A stretch of 35,670 bases of DNA, from positions 1 to 35,670 of the forward strand of contig JAERSU010000036.1 in the NCBI GenBank assembly GCA_016845445.1. Reading direction: 5' to 3'. Of this stretch, positions 18,684-27,117 are shown piece after piece (position 1 is the stretch's first letter; each line of letters opens with the position of its first letter). The translations under genes and the position numbers were made by a program. The notes below the pieces were generated by a model, which was not told the origin of the DNA, made no database searches, and worked only from the letters and a program-made list of their open reading frames with translations. The DNA is from Oceanospirillaceae bacterium. Its GTDB lineage: Bacteria; Pseudomonadota; Gammaproteobacteria; Pseudomonadales; Balneatricaceae.

Positions 18684-20594
18684 TCACTTGCCCTCACTCT
18701 GTGCCTGTTGCTGGGATTTACGATCGGCACCAAACAAAGGCCAGATCTTAATACCATCCAGACGACGACCACCATAAACACCATTTACCATGGCGCGACT
18801 CACCATAATGGCAGTAAACATGGAGGTAACAATACCGATGGACAAGGTGACAGCAAAGCCCTTCACTGGGCCTGTGCCCACACCATAAAGGATGATGGCG
18901 ACCAACAAGGTGGTGATATTAGCATCGAAGATGGTGGTAAAGGCGCGCTCATAACCGGCATGAATAGCTGATTGCGGTGGCAAACCACTACGCAGTTCTT
19001 CTTTTATACGGGAAAATATCAACACATTGGCATCCACTGCCATACCGACGGTCAGAACGATACCAGCAATACCCGGCAGCGTCAGGGTTGCCCCTAACAT
19101 GGACATAACCGCCAGCACCAACATGAGGTTAAAGGCCAAAGCGATATTAGCAATAATGCCAAACACACTATAGAAGGCCAGCATAAAGATCACCACCAAT
19201 GCCAGACCAATTTGCACCGAGGTCACACCAAGGTCAATGTTCTGCTGCCCAAGGCTTGGGCCAACGGTACGCTCTTCCACAAAGTAGATTGGCGCAGCTA
19301 GGGAACCGGCCCGCAACAACAGGGCTAGCTCAGAGGCTTCACCTGCGCCATCAAGGCCTGTGATACGGAAACTATTGCCCAGTGCGGTTTGGATGGTGGC
19401 CAAAGAAATGATGCTTTTTTCCACGTAAGGTACGCGCACGCTGACCAGCTCACCGTCTACTTCTTGCACCCGCTGGCGAGACTTGTGCTCAACAAAGATC
19501 ACCGCCATCTTGCGCTTCACCGCATCACGGGTGACACGATTCATCAACTTACCACCTTGGCTGTCAAGGTCGATATTCACCTGCGGCATACCGTTTTCAT
19601 CAAAATTGGATTGCGCATTCGATACGCTATTACCGGTGATGATAATGTCCTTTTCCAATACCGCTGTGCGAGCTGGGTTAGCTCGGAAAGGGAACTTATC
19701 GGTAGCAAAAGAAGAGCTGCCGGCCTTGGCTTCCAAACGAAACTCCAAGTTAGCCGTGGCGCCCAGCACGCGCTTAGCGGCCGCGGTATCCTGAATACCA
19801 GGCAACTGCACCACGATACGGTTGCGACCTTGGCGCTGTACTAGGGGCTCAGCCACACCCAGTTCGTTAACACGATTACGCAGCGTCGTGAGATTCTGAT
19901 TCACGGCATAATCTTCAATTTCACGCACACTGGATTCATTCAAGGAAATGTTCAGATAACTACCACTGTCATCATCTTCGGCACTCATGAGAAATTCGCT
20001 GTAGCTTGACTTCAATTCGCTACGCGCCTGATCACGCACCTCAGCCTGGGCAAATTTGATGCGCAAACTACCATCGTCTTCGTGGCTCACAGAACGATAA
20101 CGCAACTTCTCTGCGCGCAACATGGCCTTGATCTCAGACACATACACGTCCAGGCGCTGGGCCACGGCTTGTACCATATCCACTTCCAATAGGAAGTGCA
20201 CACCGCCGCGCAAATCAAGGCCCAGCTTCATTGGCCCCGCCCCCATATTAGACAACCAATCTGGGGTGGTAGGCGCTAGGTTCAACGCCGCCACATAGTC
20301 ATCACCCAGGCTATCTGCAATCACCGCCTTGGCACGCAATTGGGTATCCGAGTCAGCAAAACGCAACAGCACGTTCTTGTCACTAACTTCGGTTGCTTTG
20401 GCTGACAAACCTGCCCCAGACAGGGCATCGGTGGCCTGTTCCAAAACAGCTTCATCAATCGGGGTGGCGCTACTGGCACCAGAAACCTGCACTGCCAAAT
20501 CATCAGGGTACAAGTTAGGAAGGGCATAAATACCGCCCAGAGCCAGTGCCAATACAATTAGCAGGCTTTTCCACAGGGGATAACGGTTGAGCAC
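18684..20594 (-). CDS. secD: Protein translocase subunit SecD
   Basis: SecD is the larger subunit of the SecDF export motor. The 636-residue protein has an N-terminal membrane helix (LIVLALALGGIYALPNLYP), the D1 signature LGLDLRGGVHFLLEVDM, a large periplasmic domain with LRNRVNELGVAEPLVQRQG, and the membrane module containing GIVLTVGMAVDANVLIFSRIKEEL, whose Asp takes part in proton transport. Length agrees with E. coli SecD (615). It is followed directly by secF and preceded by yajC after 169 bases of repeat-containing DNA. Confidence 0.98.
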   Translation of the reverse strand: MLNRYPLWKSLLIVLALALGGIYALPNLYPDDLAVQVSGASSATPIDEAVLEQATDALSGAGLSAKATEVSDKNVLLRFADSDTQLRAKAVIADSLGDDYVAALNLAPTTPDWLSNMGAGPMKLGLDLRGGVHFLLEVDMVQAVAQRLDVYVSEIKAMLRAEKLRYRSVSHEDDGSLRIKFAQAEVRDQARSELKSSYSEFLMSAEDDDSGSYLNISLNESSVREIEDYAVNQNLTTLRNRVNELGVAEPLVQRQGRNRIVVQLPGIQDTAAAKRVLGATANLEFRLEAKAGSSSFATDKFPFRANPARTAVLEKDIIITGNSVSNAQSNFDENGMPQVNIDLDSQGGKLMNRVTRDAVKRKMAVIFVEHKSRQRVQEVDGELVSVRVPYVEKSIISLATIQTALGNSFRITGLDGAGEASELALLLRAGSLAAPIYFVEERTVGPSLGQQNIDLGVTSVQIGLALVVIFMLAFYSVFGIIANIALAFNLMLVLAVMSMLGATLTLPGIAGIVLTVGMAVDANVLIFSRIKEELRSGLPPQSAIHAGYERAFTTIFDANITTLLVAIILYGVGTGPVKGFAVTLSIGIVTSMFTAIMVSRAMVNGVYGGRRLDGIKIWPLFGADRKSQQQAQSEGK

Positions 20595-20651
20595 AGGATA
20601 GTCCTATATAGTTATTTAGATCTACGTCAATGCGAGAAACCAGATGACGCA

Positions 20652-20692
20652 GCAATCTCCTACAGGCGCAATGCCATATTGCCTGAGATTGC
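20652..20692. repeat. GCAATCTC/GAGATTGC inverted repeat between yajC and secD
   Basis: GCAATCTC (20652-20659) and GAGATTGC (20685-20692) enclose a nested AGGC/GCCT and CAAT/ATTG stem. TCAATGCGAG just before it is reminiscent of dispersed TCATTGCGAG...GCAATCTC palindromes of other bacteria; that link is from memory. It interrupts an otherwise compact yajC-secD operon. Confidence 0.5.
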
Positions 20693-20763
20693 CGCGCTTT
20701 GCTGAGACTACCCCATGAACACCTTGGTTGCTGTGGGTAGGCGTTGACGCGATTGCACGACTA

Positions 20764-21093
20764 TTAAATTGATTTAATAGTGCCCTTTGGCAATACCGAG
20801 GCAACAGCTGCCTTCTGGAAAATGATTTCGGCATTGTCATTCACTGCGACAGTAACAAAATCATCAGATACCTTACTGATCTTACCAACTACGCCACCGT
20901 TGGTTACAATTTCATCGCCCTTAGACAGTGCTGACATCAAATTCTTATGTTCCTTTTGGCGCTTGGCCTGTGGACGCCAAATCATGAAGTAGAATACCGC
21001 AGCAAATACCACCATCATGATAATCAGGGACATAGGGTCACCACCACCGGCTGGGGCTGTATTGGCTTCGGCAGTTTCGATAAAAAAGCTCAT
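20764..21093 (-). CDS. yajC: Sec translocon accessory protein YajC
   Basis: YajC is a small inner membrane subunit associated with SecDF. The 109-residue protein has a short periplasmic N-terminus, one membrane helix (SLIIMMVVFAAVFYFMIWRPQ), then the family signature RPQAKRQKEHKNLMSALSKGDEIVTNGGVVGKI. GGAGA precedes the ATG at 21093. It lies between tgt and secD in the conserved queA-tgt-yajC-secD-secF order. Confidence 0.97.
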   Translation of the reverse strand: MSFFIETAEANTAPAGGGDPMSLIIMMVVFAAVFYFMIWRPQAKRQKEHKNLMSALSKGDEIVTNGGVVGKISKVSDDFVTVAVNDNAEIIFQKAAVASVLPKGTIKSI

Positions 21094-21161
21094 ATTGTCT
21101 CCAAACTTTTTCGTTAGTTAATGCCCAATAACTGGGCGTTTTATAATTATTACCAGGCAGA

Positions 21162-22340
<1,179 letters not shown>

Positions 22341-23372
22341 CTATGCAAGTTGCGGTGTTACTAGCATGGCATCGCCATAGCTAAAGAATCGGTATTTTTC
22401 TGCCACCGCCTGTTCATAGGCTGCCAACACATGCTCGCGCCCAGCAAAGGCACTGACTAGCATAATCAGAGTGGATTCTGACAGATGAAAGTTGGTAATC
22501 AAAGCATCCACACTGCGAAACTCATAGCCAGGATAGATGAAGATGTGCGTTTCACCCGCAAAGGCTGCGATTTCGCCATTGGCGCTGGCACTCTCTAAGG
22601 ACCTTACACAGGTGGTACCCACGGCCACCACACGGCCACCCTGGGCACGGGTTTGCTGCACCGCATCGGCAACGCTTTGGCTTACCTCGATGATCTCACC
22701 GTGCATGTGGTGGTCTTTGATGTTGTCAACCTTAACGGGTTGAAAGGTACCGGCGCCTACATGCAGTGTAATGGTTTCAATACGCACGCCCTTGGCGCGA
22801 ATAGCCGCCAACATGGGCTCATCAAAATGCAGGCCTGCCGTGGGTGCTGCAACAGCACCGTGCTTTTCGCCAAACACCGTTTGATAACGATCACGGTCGG
22901 CCGTTTCATCGGCGCGATCAATGTAGGGTGGCAAGGGCATGTGTCCCAGACGTTGCAAAACATCTAAAACCTTCTCATCACCCTCGATTTGCAGTTCAAA
23001 TAACGCATCATGGCGCGCCACCATGGTGGCCCACACCTGGCCTTCCAACAGCATACGCGTACCGGGTTTGGGTGCACGACTAGAGCGCACATGGGCTAAT
23101 AGACGCTTATCGTCCAGCATGCGTTCTACCAAGACTTCCAACTTACCGCCAGACTCTTTGGTGCCAAACAAACGTGCCGGAATCACCTTGGTATCATTGA
23201 GCACCAGCAAGTCCCCTTCCCGTAAGAAATCCAACACATCGGTAAAGTGGCCATGTTGCACGGCACCCGTATTGCCATCAAGGTGCATTAGCCGACTAGC
23301 CGTACGCTCTGCCGTTGGGTAGCGGGCTATCAGTTCATCGGGCAAATGGAAGGAAAAGTCAGAGACTTGCAT
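22341..23372 (-). CDS. queA: S-adenosylmethionine:tRNA ribosyltransferase-isomerase
   Basis: QueA transfers and rearranges the ribosyl group of SAM onto preQ1-modified tRNA to give epoxyqueuosine. The 343-residue protein starts [19 protein letters not shown] and contains [28 protein letters not shown] and [14 protein letters not shown], all characteristic of the family, and has the usual length. It is the first gene of the queA-tgt-yajC-secD-secF run. No strong ribosome binding site is seen at the ATG at 23372, but the N-terminus matches the family. Confidence 0.98.
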   Translation of the reverse strand: MQVSDFSFHLPDELIARYPTAERTASRLMHLDGNTGAVQHGHFTDVLDFLREGDLLVLNDTKVIPARLFGTKESGGKLEVLVERMLDDKRLLAHVRSSRAPKPGTRMLLEGQVWATMVARHDALFELQIEGDEKVLDVLQRLGHMPLPPYIDRADETADRDRYQTVFGEKHGAVAAPTAGLHFDEPMLAAIRAKGVRIETITLHVGAGTFQPVKVDNIKDHHMHGEIIEVSQSVADAVQQTRAQGGRVVAVGTTCVRSLESASANGEIAAFAGETHIFIYPGYEFRSVDALITNFHLSESTLIMLVSAFAGREHVLAAYEQAVAEKYRFFSYGDAMLVTPQLA

Positions 23373-23541
23373 GAATTTAGACAGGTAGAAAAAGGGTATA
23401 ACAATCGAACGGCTAATGATACCGAATCTAACCGGCGCAGCACAGGGCCTAGGGCAGTATATTTGAGTTTTACAGCATGGAAATATTGGAAAGTAAGGAT
23501 AAACCGGCTAAATCCGCCTAGTTCTAGGCTTTAGAATAATA

Positions 23542-23565
23542 AATGCCCGCAAGATTGCGGGCATT
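23542..23565 (-). terminator. Hairpin terminator after the 73-residue membrane protein gene
   Basis: AATGCCCGCAA and TTGCGGGCATT form an 11-bp stem with a GA loop; on the minus strand TATTATTCT follows. It is 31 bases after the stop of the small gene and upstream of queA. Confidence 0.65.
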
Positions 23566-23596
23566 CCCACTCACAAAGTGGTGATTGAGTCGTACG

Positions 23597-23818
23597 CTAA
23601 TCGCGAGTGAATATCGCGTAAATCACAGCAACGGCGGCTAAACCTACTAGGCCTTCGCTACCTAAGGAACCAACTATGGCAAGGATATTACCTACCACGT
23701 CAGCACCGATAAATGCCACGTTTTGTCCAAAAATTACCTGCAGAACCACCGCTAGAGCGATAAGGGCAATGCCCGCTTCTGTCAGTTTCTTAATGCCAGC
23801 TACGATATTATCAATCAT
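23597..23818 (-). CDS. Small two-helix membrane protein of unknown function
   Basis: A 73-residue hydrophobic protein with a good AGAGG ribosome binding site five bases before the ATG and its own downstream hairpin, which supports it as a real gene. It has an amphipathic N-terminus (MIDNIVAGIKKLTEAG), a helix at about 16-30, a glycine-containing turn region (GADVVGNILAIVGSLGSEG) and a second helix at about 56-69 ending FTRD. The layout loosely recalls small pore- or pilin-like two-helix proteins, but no family can be claimed. It is monocistronic, between queA and a divergent acetyltransferase. Confidence 0.75.
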   Translation of the reverse strand: MIDNIVAGIKKLTEAGIALIALAVVLQVIFGQNVAFIGADVVGNILAIVGSLGSEGLVGLAAVAVIYAIFTRD

Positions 23819-24068
23819 ATGAGCCTCTTTTTTTTAATTATTGAATGACCTTATGGCTAACCCGAATGGTCAACCACCGAGCCAAAATCAGTCTACCAAC
23901 ACTCGAGTATTAGACCAAAGTATGACTCCCGGCATGATCATGGTCATTTTTTGTACGAAACAATTAACTTTTGTTGGCACTATGGCTGTTTTCATATACA
24001 AAACAAACAATTTGACGACTAGGCAAGCCATGGGAAAGATCTATAATAGCAACCAAGAGTAGCCCATA

Positions 24069-24683
24069 TTGAATACCCCGATGCACTATCAATTTAAACG
24101 CCCAGACACCGCCACCAGCCTACGTTTAGCCCTGGCTGACGATGCTTTTTATCAAACCCTGCAACAAGCCGCCAACAATAACCCAGTATTGTTAGAGGCC
24201 TATCTAGACTACTCCATGCAAGAAGCCGAACGCTACGGCATACTCGAGCTCGCCAGCCCCGAGACTGTCGGTGCAGCCATCTGGTCATTACCCTTGGATA
24301 GTGAGCAAAATACCAACAAGAGTGCCGAAAAAAACGCCTTTATTGAATACCATCTGGGCCATCAGGCATTCACCACCTACAAGGCCATCGTTAAGCACAT
24401 GGATGCGCAGGCCAACGGCATAGTGGAAGCGGACGACTGGTACCTGTCCATTCTTGGTGTCAATCCAAATCAACAGGGCAGCGGCCAAGGCAAAACATTA
24501 CTAAAACAGGCATTAAAAGATGCCGACCAAGCCAACAAGGCCTGTTTTTTAGAGACCTTCACGCCAAAAAACATGAGCTTCTACGCGCAACTGGGTTTTA
24601 TTGCCGTACACCAGGCCTTCGAACCCACCGCTGGCAAGCATTACTGGATCATGCGACGCCTACCGCAAGGTGTAAAAATCTAA
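24069..24683 (+). CDS. GNAT family N-acetyltransferase
   Basis: The C-terminal half has the acetyl-CoA binding signature of GNAT enzymes: WYLSILGVNPNQQGSGQGKTLL near residue 122-143 (core NPNQQGSGQGKTL) followed by CFLETFTPKNMSFYAQLGF. The N-terminal half is helical (RLALADDAFYQTLQQAANN), a layout like acetyltransferases of small molecules rather than ribosomal proteins. Substrate unknown. The start may be the TTG at 24069 (204 residues) or the ATG at 24081 (200 residues); neither has a clear ribosome binding site. It stands alone before the tRNA-Leu gene. Confidence 0.88.
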   Translation: MNTPMHYQFKRPDTATSLRLALADDAFYQTLQQAANNNPVLLEAYLDYSMQEAERYGILELASPETVGAAIWSLPLDSEQNTNKSAEKNAFIEYHLGHQAFTTYKAIVKHMDAQANGIVEADDWYLSILGVNPNQQGSGQGKTLLKQALKDADQANKACFLETFTPKNMSFYAQLGFIAVHQAFEPTAGKHYWIMRRLPQGVKI

Positions 24684-24713
24684 AAAAAATCCAGCCCCAC
24701 GAGGCACTTACCA

Positions 24714-24741
24714 TTGACCCATTGTGGTAATTCAGTATAAT
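24714..24741 (+). promoter_or_regulatory. Promoter of the tRNA-Leu gene
   Basis: TTGACC and a perfect TATAAT are 16 bases apart, followed by the GC-rich discriminator GCGC. The expected start is seven to ten bases before the mature tRNA. Confidence 0.85.
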
Positions 24742-24755
24742 GCGCACCTCTACGT

Positions 24756-24841
24756 GCCAGTGTGATGAAATTGGTAGACATGACGGATTCAAAATCCGTT
24801 GCTGAATAAGCGTGGCGGTTCGAGTCCGCCCACTGGTACCA
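24756..24841 (+). tRNA. tRNA-Leu (anticodon CAA)
   Basis: The 86-base gene folds as a class II tRNA. The acceptor stem GCCAGTG pairs with CACTGGT (terminal G-U), the anticodon stem ACGGA/TCCGT encloses the loop TTCAAAA with anticodon CAA reading UUG, a long variable arm follows, and the T loop is GGTTCGAGTCC. The CCA end is encoded. Confidence 0.97.
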
Positions 24842-24853
24842 TTAATTTAAGAA

Positions 24854-24886
24854 GGCCGTTTAGTGAAAACTGAACGGTCTTTTTTT
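24854..24886 (+). terminator. Intrinsic terminator of the tRNA-Leu gene
   Basis: GGCCGTTTAG and CTGAACGGTC form a 10-bp stem with two G-U pairs and a six-base loop, followed by seven T residues. Confidence 0.9.
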
Positions 24887-24977
24887 GTGCCTAGGTAAAA
24901 CCCACGTAAGCTACACCCTTTACCTTATTTGTACGGTGGCAAGGGTATTCGCAAAGTTACATCTTTCACAAAGATTG

Positions 24978-25382
24978 TTAGACAGTGGACTTAGTCTCTT
25001 CTTTGATCGATTCTAGCCGAGCAGAGCCTAAAAATAATATGCTTAAGGCACCCCCCACTAACATCCTGATCACCACTATTTCCGTTGCACCTGAATAATC
25101 TTGCAGCAGATAAATCATAAGCAAGGCAACAGAAGAAATCAGCCAAAATCCGCCGGCAAAATAGGCAAACGATACTTGGACCTTGTGAGGCAAATAAGGC
25201 ATGTACCAAAACAAGCAAACTAAAGAAGCCCGCAAGAAGACATTATTGGTCATGGATTTTTGTAGGGCAGGCGTAAGCTCTACGCCATATAACCAGTTGG
25301 CAACAAGAGCTGGGTTTAAAAGAAAAAGGAACACCCAGGCTGCTAGATATAAAGCACAAAGTCGAGAAGCTAAACTGATCAC
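24978..25382 (-). CDS. Four-helix integral membrane protein, unknown function
   Basis: A 134-residue protein with about four hydrophobic helices (roughly 8-25, 50-66, 72-90, 100-120) and a charged cytoplasmic-looking tail ESIKEETKSTV. I recognise no family. The start at 25382 is a GTG with only a weak ribosome binding site. It is on the same strand as the two paralogous membrane proteins upstream, about 100 bases apart, and could be transcribed with them. The three membrane genes have no soluble partner in between. Confidence 0.7.
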   Translation of the reverse strand: MISLASRLCALYLAAWVFLFLLNPALVANWLYGVELTPALQKSMTNNVFLRASLVCLFWYMPYLPHKVQVSFAYFAGGFWLISSVALLMIYLLQDYSGATEIVVIRMLVGGALSILFLGSARLESIKEETKSTV

Positions 25383-25486
25383 TATATTCGCTCAAGCAGC
25401 AGGTTGAATGGAAACAGGCCTAGATATACATGCACAAGCAACGATATCAGGGCCTTTCAGCACCGTCAACAGTGTGGTTATGCGAG

Positions 25487-26074
25487 TCACTTAGAGGCGA
25501 AAGAACTATAGATCGCTAGCAATTTAAAAGCCAGATATATCAGCAAAAGACACATAAAAGTACCGCTGACGCCACCAATCAATCCCTGCATAACAAGGTT
25601 AAAGGCGGTCTCTGTCACTCCCGACAGGGACGAGATAAATCCATTGAACAAGGATGTGGCCACAGAGCTGACAAAGGTAACCAGAATAATGGTGCGCCAC
25701 ATGTGGTTTTCTTTGATGCCAGGCATTTGGTAAACGTTTAATCCGCAGGCTCTAAATAGCTCCATGACCAGATATGGAAATAGTGCGATACTGGCTATGG
25801 CAAGCAGATTAAATACATCAGGCGTTAGTTGCAGTATGGCGTATTCATGCACCACACCAGCCAGGGCTAAATAGATAATGGCCTGCTTGCGATGCAGCCA
25901 GGTAGTAATGATGGCCACACCATGGGGCAAGTAAAACAATTGGCCTAGTACAACACTAGCATGAAAACTTGAGCCTTCTAACGGCCGCAACAAAAAGTCA
26001 TAGACAAGATTAGATAAGACATAGATGGCAACAATCAATAGCAGTGTACTTAGCGATATCTGGTCTTTGCACAC
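25487..26074 (-). CDS. MASE1-like integral membrane protein (paralogue B)
   Basis: A 195-residue, about six-helix membrane protein. Diagnostic segments are YLPHGVAIITTWLHRKQAIIY, MELFRACGLNVY, and a final GLIGGVSGTFMCLLLIYL. The same landmarks occur in the protein encoded just upstream at 26127-26738, so they are tandem paralogues. The pattern (L/W)PHGV...W...(R/K) plus a late IGD/GxxG segment resembles MASE1 sensory membrane domains, but here with no output domain. In this copy the IGDSTG of its neighbour has become IGGVSG, losing the acidic residue. The start at 26074 is a GTG without a clear ribosome binding site. Function unknown. Confidence 0.72.
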   Translation of the reverse strand: MCKDQISLSTLLLIVAIYVLSNLVYDFLLRPLEGSSFHASVVLGQLFYLPHGVAIITTWLHRKQAIIYLALAGVVHEYAILQLTPDVFNLLAIASIALFPYLVMELFRACGLNVYQMPGIKENHMWRTIILVTFVSSVATSLFNGFISSLSGVTETAFNLVMQGLIGGVSGTFMCLLLIYLAFKLLAIYSSFASK

Positions 26075-26126
26075 TGAAAACTACTCGGTTTAGATTGTTA
26101 CCCCTACTCTACTCTAAGAGGGCTTG

Positions 26127-26738
26127 CTACGAAAGCGCTTTGCCCCTTGTTGGTATTAATTTAGCTCCCCACACAAATGCCAACAATATCAACAATGCCA
26201 AGGTACCTGTTGAATCACCTATCATGTAAGAAAACATGGTGCCTATGGAGTTTTCAGGCAGAATTTCATTGGCATAAACCAGATTCAAAGCCAAAGAGTT
26301 GACAATGGATGACACCACACCAACTAAGAACAATTGCTTCCAGCACCTACTTGGGTGAACACCTGCTTGCGCATACAAATTCCAACCTGAAATTCTAAAT
26401 AACTCAAAGGTAATCACCGCTACTGAGGAAACAACCATGTAGATAGTGAACAACCTCATATCCCATGGCTCATCACCGTATAACAAAACGCTAGACAAGC
26501 AATTGGCCAAAAATAGATAGATCACCGAACGCCAGCCAAAATACCAGGCCGCCAAGACACGCACACCATGGGGTAGAAAGAACAAGGCAGCAAATGCAGC
26601 TATTTCTGGAAAGTAGCCCTCTTGAAAAGGTTTTATTACTTCTTTGGTGTATAGCAGGCTTATTACATGTGCAATGCTCACTATGGCTATGGCCAAGAAG
26701 TGCTTTTGTGCTGATTGATACCAGGTAGTGTTTGTCAT
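26127..26738 (-). CDS. MASE1-like integral membrane protein (paralogue A)
   Basis: A 203-residue protein of about six membrane helices starting at the ATG at 26738. Landmarks are FLPHGVRVLAAWYFGWRSVIY, FELFRISGWNLYAQAG, VGVVSSIVNSL and SYMIGDSTGTLALLILL. These match the downstream paralogue and resemble the MASE1 membrane sensor domain (conserved PHG near the second helix, GD in the last third), which normally precedes a GGDEF, EAL or kinase domain. Here the membrane part stands alone. The two genes are 52 bases apart and probably cotranscribed. I infer a sensory or transport role only from the domain resemblance. Confidence 0.75.
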   Translation of the reverse strand: MTNTTWYQSAQKHFLAIAIVSIAHVISLLYTKEVIKPFQEGYFPEIAAFAALFFLPHGVRVLAAWYFGWRSVIYLFLANCLSSVLLYGDEPWDMRLFTIYMVVSSVAVITFELFRISGWNLYAQAGVHPSRCWKQLFLVGVVSSIVNSLALNLVYANEILPENSIGTMFSYMIGDSTGTLALLILLAFVWGAKLIPTRGKALS

Positions 26739-27117
26739 CGGAATTGCCTATTTATTATTATTGAGAAGCCACCGATCTAGTTTGCTAGCAGTAAGACAAG
26801 TGGAGCTGATCATAATGATCACTATTCTATCAAAGAAACTCAGTATTTATAATAAAGTATATTCAAATTCCGCTTAAATTAACAAAAACCAGCCATTGAT
26901 CAAGCTAACTTGTAATTACCGGAGCTTTGGGCGCCCACTTTTTCAGCCATGCCTTTTGCTTGTAGATCGCGTAAGCATTTAATCTACAATGTTACTGAGA
27001 TACCCAAAAAATTAACAGTTTGTTATTGGTCAATATATACGTACTTATATAATGAAATTGCTTGACCTCGCCTCCACATTAATTATATTTTATTATAGTC
27101 GATAATGGGGAAATCTT
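26739..27117. other. AT-rich intergenic region with divergent promoter signals
   Basis: This 379-base gap has no intact gene. It contains the winged-helix-like remnant at 26900-26983 and two candidate plus-strand promoters for the FG-GAP gene: TTGGTC with TATAAT (27026-27053, 16-base spacer) and TTGACC with TATATT (27062-27089, 16-base spacer). The second would give a leader of about 20 bases. Confidence 0.5.
26900..26983 (-). pseudogene. Possible C-terminal remnant of a winged-helix protein
   Basis: On the minus strand a 27-codon stretch reads IKCLRDLQAKGMAEKVGAQ then SSGNYKLA and stops. It has the amphipathic helix plus beta-wing pattern of a winged-helix C-terminus, and is GC-richer than its AT-rich surroundings. 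An in-frame stop lies immediately before it and no start or upstream part is present. It could be chance, but the protein-like composition is notable. Confidence 0.35.

Noticed and set aside
18684..18784. Longer N-terminus for secF
   Set aside because: The extra 34 codons lie entirely inside secD in another frame, while the ATG at 18682 has a ribosome binding site and matches the family start.
23841..24062. 73-codon open frame on the plus strand before the acetyltransferase gene
   Set aside because: No ribosome binding site, poor protein-like composition and no recognisable features; it lies in the promoter region of two divergent genes.
24756..24841. tRNA-Leu as attachment site of an integrated element
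   Set aside because: I saw no second copy of the tRNA 3' end and no integrase gene within the window; kept only as a comparative question.
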